Positions 7,981 through 16,788 of a stretch of DNA of 64,000 nucleotides are shown here, one piece after another. Within the stretch, counting starts at the first letter, position 1. Every line of letters starts with the position of its first letter. The translations under genes and the position numbers were made by a program. The stretch is from Microbacterium sp. (GTDB lineage Bacteria > Actinomycetota > Actinomycetes > Actinomycetales > Microbacteriaceae). Where the stretch lies: assembly GCF_031178445.1 (NCBI RefSeq), contig NZ_JAPSIY010000007.1, positions 62,001 to 126,000 on the forward strand. Reading direction: 5' to 3'. The notes under the pieces are model-generated. The model saw nothing but the letters and a program-made list of their open reading frames with translations. It was not told the DNA's origin and searched no databases.

Positions 7981-9027
7981 ATGACAGCGATCGTGACCCT
8001 CACCGATGTCACGAAGACGTACCCTCCGGCAGCGAAGGGCGACGACGTCGTCACCGCGGTCGACGGCGTCGACCTCGAGATCGAGCGTGGTGACGTGTTC
8101 GGCATCATCGGGTACTCCGGCGCGGGAAAGTCCACCCTCGTCCGGCTGATCAACGCGCTCGAGCCTGCCACAAGCGGATCGATCCATGTCGACGGCGTCG
8201 ACATCACCGCGCTGCGGGAGCGCGAACTGCGCAGGGTGCGCGGCGGCATCGGCATGATCTTCCAGCAGTTCAACCTCTTCTCAGCGAAGACCGTGAAGGC
8301 CAACATCGCCTACCCCCTCAAGCTCGCCGGGTGGTCGAAGGCCGACATCGACGAGCGGGTCGCAGAACTGCTGCGCTTCGTCGGGCTGAGCGACAAGGCG
8401 AAGGCGTACCCCGAGCAGCTGTCCGGCGGGCAGAAGCAGCGCGTGGGCATCGCCAGGGCGCTCGCCACGCGCCCGGCCATCCTGCTGGCCGACGAGGCCA
8501 CCAGCGCGCTCGACCCGCAGACCACGCACGAGGTGCTGGCATTGCTCAAGCGCGTGAACGAGGAGCAGGGCGTCACGATCGTGGTGATCACCCACGAGAT
8601 GGATGTCATCCAGACGATCGCCACGAAGGTCGCCGTCATGGAGCAGGGGCGCGTCATCGAGCAGGGTGACGTCTTCCAGGTGTTCTCCGACCCGCAGAAT
8701 CCCGCATCGCAGCGGTTCGTCGGTACCGTCATCAAGGGCATTCCGTCCCCGGCCGAGGCGGCCGCACTGCGCGCCAGGCACGAGGGCAGGCTGGTGACCT
8801 TCTCGTTCCGGGACGGCGATTCGTCCCAGGCGCAGGTGTTCCTCGATCTGGCCGAGGCGGGTATCGGATTCGAACTGGTCTACGGCGGAATCAACGACAT
8901 CCGGGGCCGAGCCTTCGGCCACCTCACACTCGCGCTGCGCGGATCGGATGCGGCCGTCAACAGCGCCCTGGACAGGATCCGCGTGCATGCCACGGTCACC
9001 GAGATCGAGCGGGAAGGGGCGCTCTGA
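7981..9027 (+). CDS. metN: Methionine ABC transporter ATPase
   Basis: A 348-residue ATPase. Walker A is GYSGAGKST (about residues 43-51), the ABC signature LSGGQKQRV and Walker B ILLADEATSALD follow, with the H-loop in VITHEM. After residue 265 comes a C-terminal NIL domain (beta-rich, around residues 270-345), which in E. coli MetN binds methionine and inhibits transport. Its presence supports methionine as the ligand. The ATG at 7981 has GGGAGAG eight bases before it. Its stop shares one base with metI. Confidence 0.93.
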   Translation: MTAIVTLTDVTKTYPPAAKGDDVVTAVDGVDLEIERGDVFGIIGYSGAGKSTLVRLINALEPATSGSIHVDGVDITALRERELRRVRGGIGMIFQQFNLFSAKTVKANIAYPLKLAGWSKADIDERVAELLRFVGLSDKAKAYPEQLSGGQKQRVGIARALATRPAILLADEATSALDPQTTHEVLALLKRVNEEQGVTIVVITHEMDVIQTIATKVAVMEQGRVIEQGDVFQVFSDPQNPASQRFVGTVIKGIPSPAEAAALRARHEGRLVTFSFRDGDSSQAQVFLDLAEAGIGFELVYGGINDIRGRAFGHLTLALRGSDAAVNSALDRIRVHATVTEIEREGAL

Positions 9028-9686
9028 TGGATCGGCTCAACGAACTGTGGCCCGAGTTCTGGGATGCCGCGATCGAGACGCTCTACATGACCAGCTTCGC
9101 GCTGGTGCTCGCCGGCGTGCTCGGCACGGTCATCGGCGTCGGCCTGTACGTCACCCGGCCCAGCGGGCTGATGCAGAACCGGGTGGTCAATGCGATCCTC
9201 GAACTGCTGGTCAACTTCTTCCGGCCCATCCCGTTCGTGATCTTCATCGCCGTGCTGCAGCCGGTGACACGCGCTGTGGTCGGCATCGGCATCGGCACCA
9301 CCGCAGGCGCCTTCGCGATCGGAATCGCGGCCGCGTTCGCGATCGGGCGCATCGTCGAACAGCACCTCGTCTCGGTCTCACCCGGTGTCATCGAGGCTGC
9401 GCGTTCGATGGGTGCCGGTCCGTGGCGCATCCTCTTCACGGTGGCGATCCCCGAGTCTCTCGGGCCGCTCATCCTCGGCTACACCTTCATCGTCGTCGCG
9501 CTGATCGACATGACGGCCATGGCCGGGATGGTCGGCGGCGGCGGGCTGGGCGCGTTCGCGCAGATCTACGGCTTCCGCCGCTTCGAGCCCATCGTGATGT
9601 GGGCCGCGATCATCCTCATCGTCGTGTTCGTGCACCTCGTGCAGTCGCTGGGCACCCGCCTCGCCCGGGTCATCATGCGACGCTGA
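9027..9686 (+). CDS. metI: Methionine ABC transporter permease
   Basis: A 219-residue inner-membrane permease with five predicted helices and the EAA loop EAARSMGAGPWRILFTVAIPES that contacts MetN. Length is typical for MetI (about 215-230). The ATG overlaps the metN stop (TGATG), so ATPase and permease are coupled. It ends two bases before the converging pseudouridine synthase gene, leaving no room for a separate terminator. Confidence 0.93.
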   Translation: MDRLNELWPEFWDAAIETLYMTSFALVLAGVLGTVIGVGLYVTRPSGLMQNRVVNAILELLVNFFRPIPFVIFIAVLQPVTRAVVGIGIGTTAGAFAIGIAAAFAIGRIVEQHLVSVSPGVIEAARSMGAGPWRILFTVAIPESLGPLILGYTFIVVALIDMTAMAGMVGGGGLGAFAQIYGFRRFEPIVMWAAIILIVVFVHLVQSLGTRLARVIMRR

Positions 9687-9688
9687 CC

Positions 9689-10633
9689 TCAGCGGGCCGG
9701 CGCCTCCTGCAGTATGCGCCTGGTGCGGAACTCCCGCTGCTCGCCGGTGAGCGGATCGGTGAAGCGCAGCTCGCGCGCCAGCAGCTGCAGGGGCTTGCCG
9801 AAGTCGTCGGGCGCCTCCGGCAGAAGCTCCGGGTAGAACCCGTCGTTTAGGATGCCGGCGCCCAACGCCGCCAGGTGCACCCGCAGCTGGTGCATGCGCC
9901 CGGAGTGCGGGCGCAGCAGCGTGTGCAGCACCCGGTCATCGTGACCGATCAGCTCGATCAGCGTCTCGGAGTTCGGTTCGCGATCGGCATCCGCCCGCAC
10001 GCACACGTGCGCGCGGAGCTTCTCGATGTGGTTGCGGTACACGATCGGGAACGGCCGGCCGTCGAGGGCAGGGGATGCCGCATCCCAGCCCGCAGGCAAC
10101 GCCGAGACGGCCTCGTACACCTTCTCGACCCGGCGGTTCTCGAACAGCAGCTGATAGGCGCCTCGGGTGGCGGGACGCACCGAGAACATCAGCAGGCCGG
10201 CGGTCGCGCGGTCCAGCCGATGGATCGGCGTGAGCTCGGGGATGCCGAGCAGATTGCGCAGCCGCACGAGCGCGGAGTTCTGCAGATACTTGCCGCCCGG
10301 CGTGGTCGGCAGGAAGTGGGGTTTGTCGGCGACGACCAGGTCGCGGTCCTGGTGCAGCACCTCGATCTCGAACGGGATGGCTGTCTCGACGGGCGGCTCA
10401 CGGTAGTACCAGACGAACTCATGGTCGCCCAGAGGCGTCTCCCTCGTGAGCGCCGTGCCGTCGAGCGCCACGATCTCGCCGCGGTCGAAGCGGCGCATCA
10501 GACGCTCCGGGTCGAGATGGAAGAAGCGCTCGGCCATGTACGCGCCGACCGTCGGCCACGGGCCGGTCATCGGCAGGTGCAGGCGCGTCGCGCCGACGCC
10601 GTCGCGCACCGGCAGCGGAGAGCGCATCGCCAT
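9689..10633 (-). CDS. RluA-family pseudouridine synthase
   Basis: A 314-residue protein with the RluA catalytic signature HRLDRATAGLLMF (the Asp is the nucleophile) near residue 145 and the late GRMHQLRVHLAALG motif. It isomerises uridine to pseudouridine in rRNA or tRNA; the target site is not evident. The N-terminus lacks a complete S4 domain. ATG codons at 10633 and 10627 both work, and neither has a clear ribosome-binding site. It lies 28 bases downstream of a MarR gene on the same strand and may be read with it. Confidence 0.9.
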   Translation of the reverse strand: MAMRSPLPVRDGVGATRLHLPMTGPWPTVGAYMAERFFHLDPERLMRRFDRGEIVALDGTALTRETPLGDHEFVWYYREPPVETAIPFEIEVLHQDRDLVVADKPHFLPTTPGGKYLQNSALVRLRNLLGIPELTPIHRLDRATAGLLMFSVRPATRGAYQLLFENRRVEKVYEAVSALPAGWDAASPALDGRPFPIVYRNHIEKLRAHVCVRADADREPNSETLIELIGHDDRVLHTLLRPHSGRMHQLRVHLAALGAGILNDGFYPELLPEAPDDFGKPLQLLARELRFTDPLTGEQREFRTRRILQEAPAR

Positions 10634-10661
10634 CAGGTCCGCCCGCCGGTCAGCCGGGGCC

Positions 10662-11156
10662 TCATGAGTCGAAGCTCAGGCTGAGTTTGCGCAGCAGGCC
10701 GGCAAGGCGGTCGCGATCGCCGCGGGGGAGGGCGCGGAGCAGTTCCGCCTCGGCGTCGACCAGTCGCGTGATCGCGGCGTCGACGCGCACCCTGCCGTCG
10801 TCGGTCAGCGTCACCAGCACGCTGCGCCCGTCGCCGGGGTCGGCTTCGCGGCGCACGAAGCGCCGGCCGACGAGGCGATCGATGCGGTTGGTCATGGTGC
10901 CGCTGGACACGAGCGTCTGCTGCAGCAGCTGCTTGGGGCTCAGCTGGAAGGGGTCGCCGGCGCGGCGCAGCGCCGAGAGCACGTCCCACTCCCACGGTTC
11001 GATGTCGCTGCGTCGGAACACCTCGCGACGCGCGCGGTCGAGGTGACGCGAGAGCCGGTCCATGCGCGAGAGCACCTCGAGGGGCGAGAAGTCCAGGTCG
11101 GGGCGCTGGGTGTTCCAGGCGCCGACGATCCGATCGACCTCATCCGCCTGGCTCAT
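10662..11156 (-). CDS. MarR-family transcriptional regulator
   Basis: A 164-residue winged-helix protein: HTH around residues 55-115 (LSPKQLLQQTLVSSGTMTNR as the recognition part) and the wing DPGDGRSVLVTLTDDG. The ATG at 11156 lies six bases after a GATAAT box (11163-11168), which fits a leaderless transcript; longer frames upstream run through the tRNA-Gln gene and are not real. Ligand and targets are unknown. The only same-strand neighbour is the pseudouridine synthase gene. Confidence 0.87.
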   Translation of the reverse strand: MSQADEVDRIVGAWNTQRPDLDFSPLEVLSRMDRLSRHLDRARREVFRRSDIEPWEWDVLSALRRAGDPFQLSPKQLLQQTLVSSGTMTNRIDRLVGRRFVRREADPGDGRSVLVTLTDDGRVRVDAAITRLVDAEAELLRALPRGDRDRLAGLLRKLSLSFDS

Positions 11157-11261
11157 GCCCCCATTATCCCGCTTCAGCGTGCCGCCGCTCGGCGGGTTCA
11201 CGGCCTCGCGCGTGGCAGACTTGTCAGGCGGCCGACGCTCGACAACGAGCAGGGGTCGCGG

Positions 11262-11333
11262 TCCGCCGTGGTGTAATGGCAGCACGACAGCCTTTGGAGC
11301 TGTTAGGTCCAGGTTCGAGTCCTGGCGGCGGAG
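11262..11333 (+). tRNA. tRNA-Gln (anticodon TTG)
   Basis: A 72-base cloverleaf: the acceptor stem TCCGCCG pairs with CGGCGGA, the D arm holds GTGTAATGGCAGCAC, the anticodon loop is CTTTGGA with anticodon TTG, and the T arm is CCAGG-TTCGAGT-CCTGG. The discriminator is G at 11333. CCA is not encoded; the next bases are CATG, so CCA must be added after processing. One base separates the tRNA from the glmU start codon. Confidence 0.96.
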
Positions 11334-11334
11334 C

Positions 11335-12783
11335 ATGACGGAGAACACCGCGTCCACCCCCGGCAAGCTCGCCATCATCGTCCTCGCCGCCGGCCAGGGA
11401 ACCCGTATGAAATCGCGGCGGCCGAAGGTGCTGCACGAGATCGGCGGCCGAAGCCTCGTCGGGCACGTGCTCACCACCGCCCATGCCCTCGGCGCCGATC
11501 ACATCGAGGTCGTCGTGCGGCACGAGCGCGACCAGGTCGTCGCCGCCCTCGCGGAGCAGCACCCCGACGCGGTGATCGTCGACCAGGACGAGATCCCCGG
11601 CACCGGCCGCGCCGTGCAGGTCGCCCTCGACCGGCTGCCCGATGATTTCGACGGCGATGTGCTCGTGCTCTCCGGTGACGTGCCGCTGCTGCAGGCCGAC
11701 ACGCTGCGGACGCTGCTCGAAGGTCACCGTGCCGCATCCGCCGCGGCGACGGTGCTGAGCGCGTATCTCGACGATCCGACCGGTTACGGCCGCGTGATCC
11801 GCGGGGCCGACGGCGTCGTCGAACGCATCGTGGAGCAGAAGGACGCCACCGACGACGAGCGTGCGGTCACCGAGATCAACGCCGGCGTCTACGTCTTCCG
11901 CGCCACCGCCCTTCGCACCTTCATCACTCGCATCGGACAGGACAACGCCCAGGGCGAGATGTACCTGACCGATGTGATCGGTCTGCTCAGGGCGGCATCC
12001 GAGCCGGTCGCAGCGGAGCCGGCATCCGATGTGGCCTCCACGTTCGGCGTGAACGACCGCGCCCAGCTCGCGGAGGCAGGGCGGGTGCTCAATCAACGCA
12101 TCGTGCGCAACTGGCAGCGCGAGGGCGTCACCATCGTCGATCCCGCCACGACGTGGATCGACGACGACGCCAAGCTCGCGGCCGACGTCACGATCCTGCC
12201 GAACACGCAGATCCTGCGCGCCACGGTGATCGGACCCGGGGCCACGATCGGCCCCGACACCACCCTCGTCGACTGCGAGGTGGGTGAGGACGCCGTGGTG
12301 CGCCGCTCCGACGCGACTCTCGCCGTGATCGGCGCGAACGCGACCGTCGGCCCCTTCTCGTTCCTGCGCCCTGGCACGGTGCTGGGCGAGGGGGGCAAGA
12401 TCGGCGCCTACGTCGAGACGAAGAACGCTCAGATCGGCGAGGGAAGCAAGGTGCCGCACCTGTCGTACGTGGGGGACGCGACCATCGGCCGCGGCGTGAA
12501 CCTGGGCGCGAGCACCATCACCGCGAACTACGACGACGTGAACAAGCACCGCACCGAGATCGGCGACGAGGTGCACACCGGCTCGCACACGGTGCTCGTC
12601 GCGCCCGTTAGGCTGGGTGCTGGTGCGAAGACCGGTGCAGGCGCCGTCGTCCGCAAGGACGTCCCCGCTGGTGCCCTGGCCATGAGCGTCGCCCCCCAGC
12701 GCAACATCGAGGGGTGGGTCGAGAAGAACAGAGCAGGTACTGGTGCGGCGGATGCTGCCGCCCGGGAACGATCGGCGGAATAG
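11335..12783 (+). CDS. glmU: Bifunctional UDP-GlcNAc pyrophosphorylase / GlcN-1-P acetyltransferase
   Basis: A 482-residue enzyme that makes UDP-GlcNAc for peptidoglycan. The N-terminal uridylyltransferase has LAAGQGTRMKS and PKVLHEIGG (residues 16-38). From about residue 265 the protein forms a left-handed beta helix of hexapeptide repeats ending with the acetyltransferase sites (GAYVETKNA, ANYDD). The ATG at 11335 fits family starts, but its upstream bases are the tRNA-Gln 3' end, so no ribosome-binding site is free. It precedes prs by eight bases, as in many actinobacteria. Confidence 0.95.
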   Translation: MTENTASTPGKLAIIVLAAGQGTRMKSRRPKVLHEIGGRSLVGHVLTTAHALGADHIEVVVRHERDQVVAALAEQHPDAVIVDQDEIPGTGRAVQVALDRLPDDFDGDVLVLSGDVPLLQADTLRTLLEGHRAASAAATVLSAYLDDPTGYGRVIRGADGVVERIVEQKDATDDERAVTEINAGVYVFRATALRTFITRIGQDNAQGEMYLTDVIGLLRAASEPVAAEPASDVASTFGVNDRAQLAEAGRVLNQRIVRNWQREGVTIVDPATTWIDDDAKLAADVTILPNTQILRATVIGPGATIGPDTTLVDCEVGEDAVVRRSDATLAVIGANATVGPFSFLRPGTVLGEGGKIGAYVETKNAQIGEGSKVPHLSYVGDATIGRGVNLGASTITANYDDVNKHRTEIGDEVHTGSHTVLVAPVRLGAGAKTGAGAVVRKDVPAGALAMSVAPQRNIEGWVEKNRAGTGAADAAARERSAE

Positions 12784-12791
12784 GCGGACCG

Positions 12792-13826
12792 ATGGGGCGC
12801 AAGAAGAAGACCGTGGAACTGGATCGGGACAACGGCGTCGCCCCCGGCCTGATCGCGAAGACCAAGAAGCGGCTCGTCGTCGCCGGCGGGCGCTCCCACC
12901 CGCAGCTCACCGCCGAAGTCGCCAAGGCGCTCGGCACCGAGATCGCCCCCGTCGAGCACCGAACGTTCGCCTCGGGTGAGATCTACGCCCGCTTCGAGGT
13001 GTCGATCCGCGGCTGCGACCTGTTCATCGTGCAGTCCTTCGGTGAGCCGGTGAACGAGTGGCTCATGGAGACGCTGATCATGCTGGATGCCGCCAAGCGC
13101 GCGTCGGCCAAGCGCATCACCGTCGTCGCCCCGTACTACCCGTACTCGCGTCAGGACAAGAAGGGCCGCGGTCGCGAGCCGATCAGCGCCCGCCTGGTCG
13201 CCGACATGCTGAAGACCGCCGGCGCCGATCGCGTCATGAGCGTCGACCTGCACGCCGCACAGATCCAGGGCTTCTTCGACGGTCCGGTCGACCACCTGTT
13301 CGCCAAGCCGGTGCTGCTCGAGCACTTCCGCAGCTCGCTCACGGCGGAGGACCGCGAAACCCTCACGATCGTCTCGCCCGACATGGGCCGGGTGCGCGTC
13401 GCCGACACCTGGTCCGACAGCCTCGGCGCACCGCTCGCCATCATCCACAAGCGCCGCGACCCGAAGGTCGCCAACCAGGTATCCGTGCATGAAATCGTGG
13501 GCGCCGTCGAGGGACGCACCTGCCTGCTCGTCGATGACATGATCGACACCGGCGGCACGATCGTGAAGGCCGCTCAGGCGCTCAAGGCGAACGGCGCACG
13601 TCGTGTGATCGTCGCGGCGACGCATGCGATCTTCAGCGATCCGGCATCCGAGCGCCTGCAGGATCCGTCGATCGACGAGGTGGTCATCACCGACACCATC
13701 CCGCTGACCGAGTCGCGCCGCTGGGAGACGCTGACCATCCTGCCCATCGCGCCGCTGCTGGCCACAGCCATCCGACAGGTGTTCGAGGACGGCTCGGTCA
13801 CGAGCATGTTCGGCGGCGACGCCTGA
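12792..13826 (+). CDS. prs: Ribose-phosphate pyrophosphokinase
   Basis: A 344-residue PRPP synthetase (ribose 5-phosphate plus ATP gives PRPP). The PRPP-binding signature LVDDMIDTGGTI is near residues 237-248, and the ATP/ribose-binding YPYSRQDKK is near 117-125. The N-terminus carries about 25 extra basic residues (MGRKKKTVE...) compared with common enzymes, as in some other actinobacteria. The ATG at 12792 is eight bases after the glmU stop, so the two are likely cotranscribed. Confidence 0.95.
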   Translation: MGRKKKTVELDRDNGVAPGLIAKTKKRLVVAGGRSHPQLTAEVAKALGTEIAPVEHRTFASGEIYARFEVSIRGCDLFIVQSFGEPVNEWLMETLIMLDAAKRASAKRITVVAPYYPYSRQDKKGRGREPISARLVADMLKTAGADRVMSVDLHAAQIQGFFDGPVDHLFAKPVLLEHFRSSLTAEDRETLTIVSPDMGRVRVADTWSDSLGAPLAIIHKRRDPKVANQVSVHEIVGAVEGRTCLLVDDMIDTGGTIVKAAQALKANGARRVIVAATHAIFSDPASERLQDPSIDEVVITDTIPLTESRRWETLTILPIAPLLATAIRQVFEDGSVTSMFGGDA

Positions 13827-13869
13827 GCATTCGCGGGTTCCTCATAGGACGATGACGAATGCTGGGGAC

Positions 13870-14322
13870 ATGACCGCGCATCCCGCCATCCGCACCGCAC
13901 ACGCCCTGCGCACGGGAACGGCCCTCGCCGGCCTGGCCGGTGCGCTCGTGCTGACAGCCTGCTCCGGTGCCGCCGACGCCGAGGATCGCCCGCAGCAGGA
14001 CGGTACGGCCTCCGACGCAGCGGCGCCCTACAAGGACGGCGAGTACACCGCCGAAGGCTCGTACCAGACGCCCGAGACCGTCGAGACGATCTCGGTGACC
14101 CTCACGCTGAACGACGACGTCGTCACCGAAGTGGCGGTCACCGGCGAGCCGCAGGCGCCCGAGACCGAGCGCCTCCAGGGCCAATTCATCGACGGTGTCG
14201 CCGACGTCGTCGTCGGCAAGAAGCTCGACGAGCTGCAGGTCGACAGAGTGGCCGGATCGTCGCTGACCAGCGGCGGGTTCAATCAGGCCGTCGAGGCCAT
14301 CAAGACCCTCGCGGCGGAGTGA
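13870..14322 (+). CDS. FMN-binding lipoprotein
   Basis: A small exported lipoprotein: a signal peptide with lipobox LTAC (Cys about residue 31), an acidic linker, then an FMN_bind domain. The flavinylation motif is a variant, DRVAGSSLTS near residues 120-130, where families usually have D-x-x-S-G-A-T; a Ser would carry the FMN. The next gene is the enzyme that attaches it. An earlier in-frame ATG at 13852 is possible, but a TAGGAC box at 13844-13849 makes the later start more likely. It probably relays electrons at the outer face of the membrane. Confidence 0.82.
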   Translation: MTAHPAIRTAHALRTGTALAGLAGALVLTACSGAADAEDRPQQDGTASDAAAPYKDGEYTAEGSYQTPETVETISVTLTLNDDVVTEVAVTGEPQAPETERLQGQFIDGVADVVVGKKLDELQVDRVAGSSLTSGGFNQAVEAIKTLAAE

Positions 14323-15212
14323 GTCCCGTCCACGGGGCAGCGGATGCGGTGAGCGTATGGCGCTTCGACGCGATCGGCACACCGTGGGAGATCGAGTCCG
14401 AAGCCCCCTTGCCTGCGGCGGCACGATGCGCTGTCGAGGCGGTGATCGAGCGGTTCGACGCGGACTGGTCGCGTTTCAGGGCCGACTCGCTGGTCTCCGC
14501 ACTGCGTTTGGGCGGCAGCGCCCCGGCCCCACCGGACACCCGGGCGATGCTCGACGCCTACCGCGAGCTGGCGGCTGCGACCCACGGTGCCGTCAACCCG
14601 CTGGTCGGTGCGGGACTGGAGGCACTCGGCTACGACGCCGCCATCTCGCAGCGTCCCGCTGAGCCGCGTCCCGCGCCGGCGGAGTGGACCACGACGCTGC
14701 GCTGGACGGCATCCGAGTTGACCCTCGACGCTCCTGCGGTGATCGACGTCGGGGCGCTGGGGAAGGGCCGTCTTGTCGACCTCGTGCTCGCCGCGCTCTC
14801 GGACGTGCCGGGAAGGGTGGTCATCGACGCGAGCGGCGACCTGCGGGTCCGCGGCGGCGCGATCCGCGTCGGGCTGGAGCATCCGTACGACGCGTCGCGG
14901 GCGATCGGGGTCGTCGAGGTCGGTGACGGCGCCCTCTGCGCCTCGGCTGTCAACCGCCGCGCCTGGGGCGACGGACTGCACCACGTGCTCGACGCTCGCA
15001 CCGGGGTGCCGGTGCGCCGCTGGGCGGCGACGTGGGCGGTCGCCGGCGAGGCCATGCGTGCGGATGCCGTCGCCACGGCATTGTTCTTCGAAGGAGGAGA
15101 GCGCCTCGCCGCGCACTGGGGCGTGCAGTGGGTGCGGATGACCACCGACGGGCGGGTGCAGCGATCGCCGGAGTTCGGCGGCGAGGTTTTCACCGGTGAT
15201 CGAGCCCGCTGA
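14319..15212 (+). CDS. apbE: FAD:protein FMN transferase
   Basis: A 297-residue ApbE-family enzyme. It transfers FMN from FAD to a Ser/Thr of a target protein using Mg. The conserved DVGALGKGRLVD (about residues 145-156), the SGDLRVRGG stretch and the late MRADAVATALF are present. No signal peptide is obvious, which is unusual for a protein acting on exported targets but is common in actinobacterial forms. Its GTG start overlaps the stop of the FMN-binding lipoprotein (GTGA), which points to that protein as the substrate. Confidence 0.92.
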   Translation: MSPVHGAADAVSVWRFDAIGTPWEIESEAPLPAAARCAVEAVIERFDADWSRFRADSLVSALRLGGSAPAPPDTRAMLDAYRELAAATHGAVNPLVGAGLEALGYDAAISQRPAEPRPAPAEWTTTLRWTASELTLDAPAVIDVGALGKGRLVDLVLAALSDVPGRVVIDASGDLRVRGGAIRVGLEHPYDASRAIGVVEVGDGALCASAVNRRAWGDGLHHVLDARTGVPVRRWAATWAVAGEAMRADAVATALFFEGGERLAAHWGVQWVRMTTDGRVQRSPEFGGEVFTGDRAR

Positions 15213-15237
15213 TCTCCGCGTGCGGAAGAGTAGAGGT

Positions 15238-16788
15238 GTGACAAGCTTCCTCACGGCGCCGCGGCAGCGAGTGCTCGCCGTCCTCGGCGCGATATCGATG
15301 TACCGACTCGTCCTGTTCGCCTTGCTGACTTTGGCGGTGATCTCCCTCGCGCTGTCGACCGCCGGTCTGATCGGGCCGGCGCCGCTGGAGATCCTGGCCT
15401 CCTTCGCGGTGCTCGCGGTGGTCATCTCGGTCGTGGACGCCATGGCTCAGCGCATACTCCGGCTGCCGTGGCGGGTGGAGTCCTCGCTCGTGACATCGCT
15501 CATCCTGCTGTTCGTGCTGCAGCCCTCGCTCACCGCAGCGGGGCTGTCGGGCACCGCACTCGCCGGTGCGCTGGCGAGCCTTTCGAAGTACCTGATCGCC
15601 TGGCGCGGGCGACACATCCTCAACCCTGCCGCCTTCGGCGCCGCTGTGGTGACGATTCTCGGGCTCGGGTCGTTCTCATCGTGGTGGGTGGGGACGCCGG
15701 CGCTCGCCGTACCGGTGGCGGTGCTCGGACTCGCGGTGCTGTGGCGCACCGAGAAGGTGCGCATCGTGCTGGTCTTCCTGATCGCGGCGATCGGCGTCTC
15801 GCTGGTGCGCCAGGCAGCGCAGGCGCAGCTTGCGGGCCTCGAGTTCGCCGTGCCGGACGCCCTGCTGTTCGCCGTGGCGCAGTCGCCCTTCCTGTTCCTC
15901 GGTGCGTTCATGCTGTCCGAGCCGCTCACCCTTCCACCGCGCCGCTGGCAGCAGTTCAGCGTCGCCGCGCTGGTCGGAGTGCTCGCCGGCTGGCCGATCT
16001 CGGTCGCCGGGCTGTTCACGCTGGGGCAGGAGCGGGCGCTGCTGATCGGCAACCTCCTCGCCTTCGCCTTCGCCGTGCGCGGCTCGGTACGCCTCGTGCT
16101 CGAGAAGCGGCAGTTCGTCACACCCACCGCCCAGGAGCTCACCTTCCGGGTGAAGAGCCGGCTGAGCTTCATCGCCGGGCAGTACCTCGAACTCGACGTG
16201 CCGCATCGCCGGCCCGATGCGCGTGGCACCCGTCGTGAGTTCAGCATCCTGTCGGCCCCCGCCGACCTGCCCACACTGCGGATCGCCTACAAGGACGGCG
16301 ACCAGAAGCATCCCTCCAGCTACAAGCGCGCACTGGCCGCCGCCGAGCCGGGCGCCGTGCTGGCCGTGACCGGAACCTGGGGCGATTTCGTGCTGCCCCG
16401 CGGCGGAACACCCGTGCTCATGGTGGCCGCGGGCATCGGCGTGACGCCGTTCGTGTCGCAGCTGCGTCAGCTGCGCGCCACCGGCGCGGACCGCGACGTC
16501 GTGCTGGTCTACGTGGCGTCCGAGGCAGCAGAGCTCGCGTTCCGCGACGAGCTCGCCGCGACGGGAGTGCGGGTGGCCGTCTTCACGCGCGACGAGCCCG
16601 CCGACCTGCCGGCGCACTGGACGTGGGGTGGAGGCGCCCGTCTGGATGCCGCCGGCCTAGAGAGCGCGGTGCCCGATCTCGGAGCGCGGCACGCATTCAT
16701 CTCCGGTCCGCCCCGGCTGATCGCCGATCTCGCCCCCGCCCTGCAGAGGGCGAGGTCGCTCACCACTGACGCGTTCGCCGGTTACTGA
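15238..16788 (+). CDS. NqrB/RnfD-like membrane protein fused to flavin oxidoreductase
   Basis: About 516 residues in two parts. Residues 1-290 form roughly ten membrane helices with the NqrB/RnfD features ILNPAAFG and SEPLTLPP. Residues 300-516 are a cytosolic ferredoxin-NADP reductase-like module: the FAD motif RREFSILSAP, the NAD(P) motif VAAGIGVTPFVSQ and the final ISGPP. It could pass electrons from NAD(P)H through the membrane to the flavinylated lipoprotein. A classic covalent-FMN SGAT site was not found in it. The GTG at 15238 follows GGAAGAG by eight bases; a GTG at 15196 inside apbE is an alternative. Its end overlaps the sensor kinase gene. Confidence 0.85.
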   Translation: MTSFLTAPRQRVLAVLGAISMYRLVLFALLTLAVISLALSTAGLIGPAPLEILASFAVLAVVISVVDAMAQRILRLPWRVESSLVTSLILLFVLQPSLTAAGLSGTALAGALASLSKYLIAWRGRHILNPAAFGAAVVTILGLGSFSSWWVGTPALAVPVAVLGLAVLWRTEKVRIVLVFLIAAIGVSLVRQAAQAQLAGLEFAVPDALLFAVAQSPFLFLGAFMLSEPLTLPPRRWQQFSVAALVGVLAGWPISVAGLFTLGQERALLIGNLLAFAFAVRGSVRLVLEKRQFVTPTAQELTFRVKSRLSFIAGQYLELDVPHRRPDARGTRREFSILSAPADLPTLRIAYKDGDQKHPSSYKRALAAAEPGAVLAVTGTWGDFVLPRGGTPVLMVAAGIGVTPFVSQLRQLRATGADRDVVLVYVASEAAELAFRDELAATGVRVAVFTRDEPADLPAHWTWGGGARLDAAGLESAVPDLGARHAFISGPPRLIADLAPALQRARSLTTDAFAGY

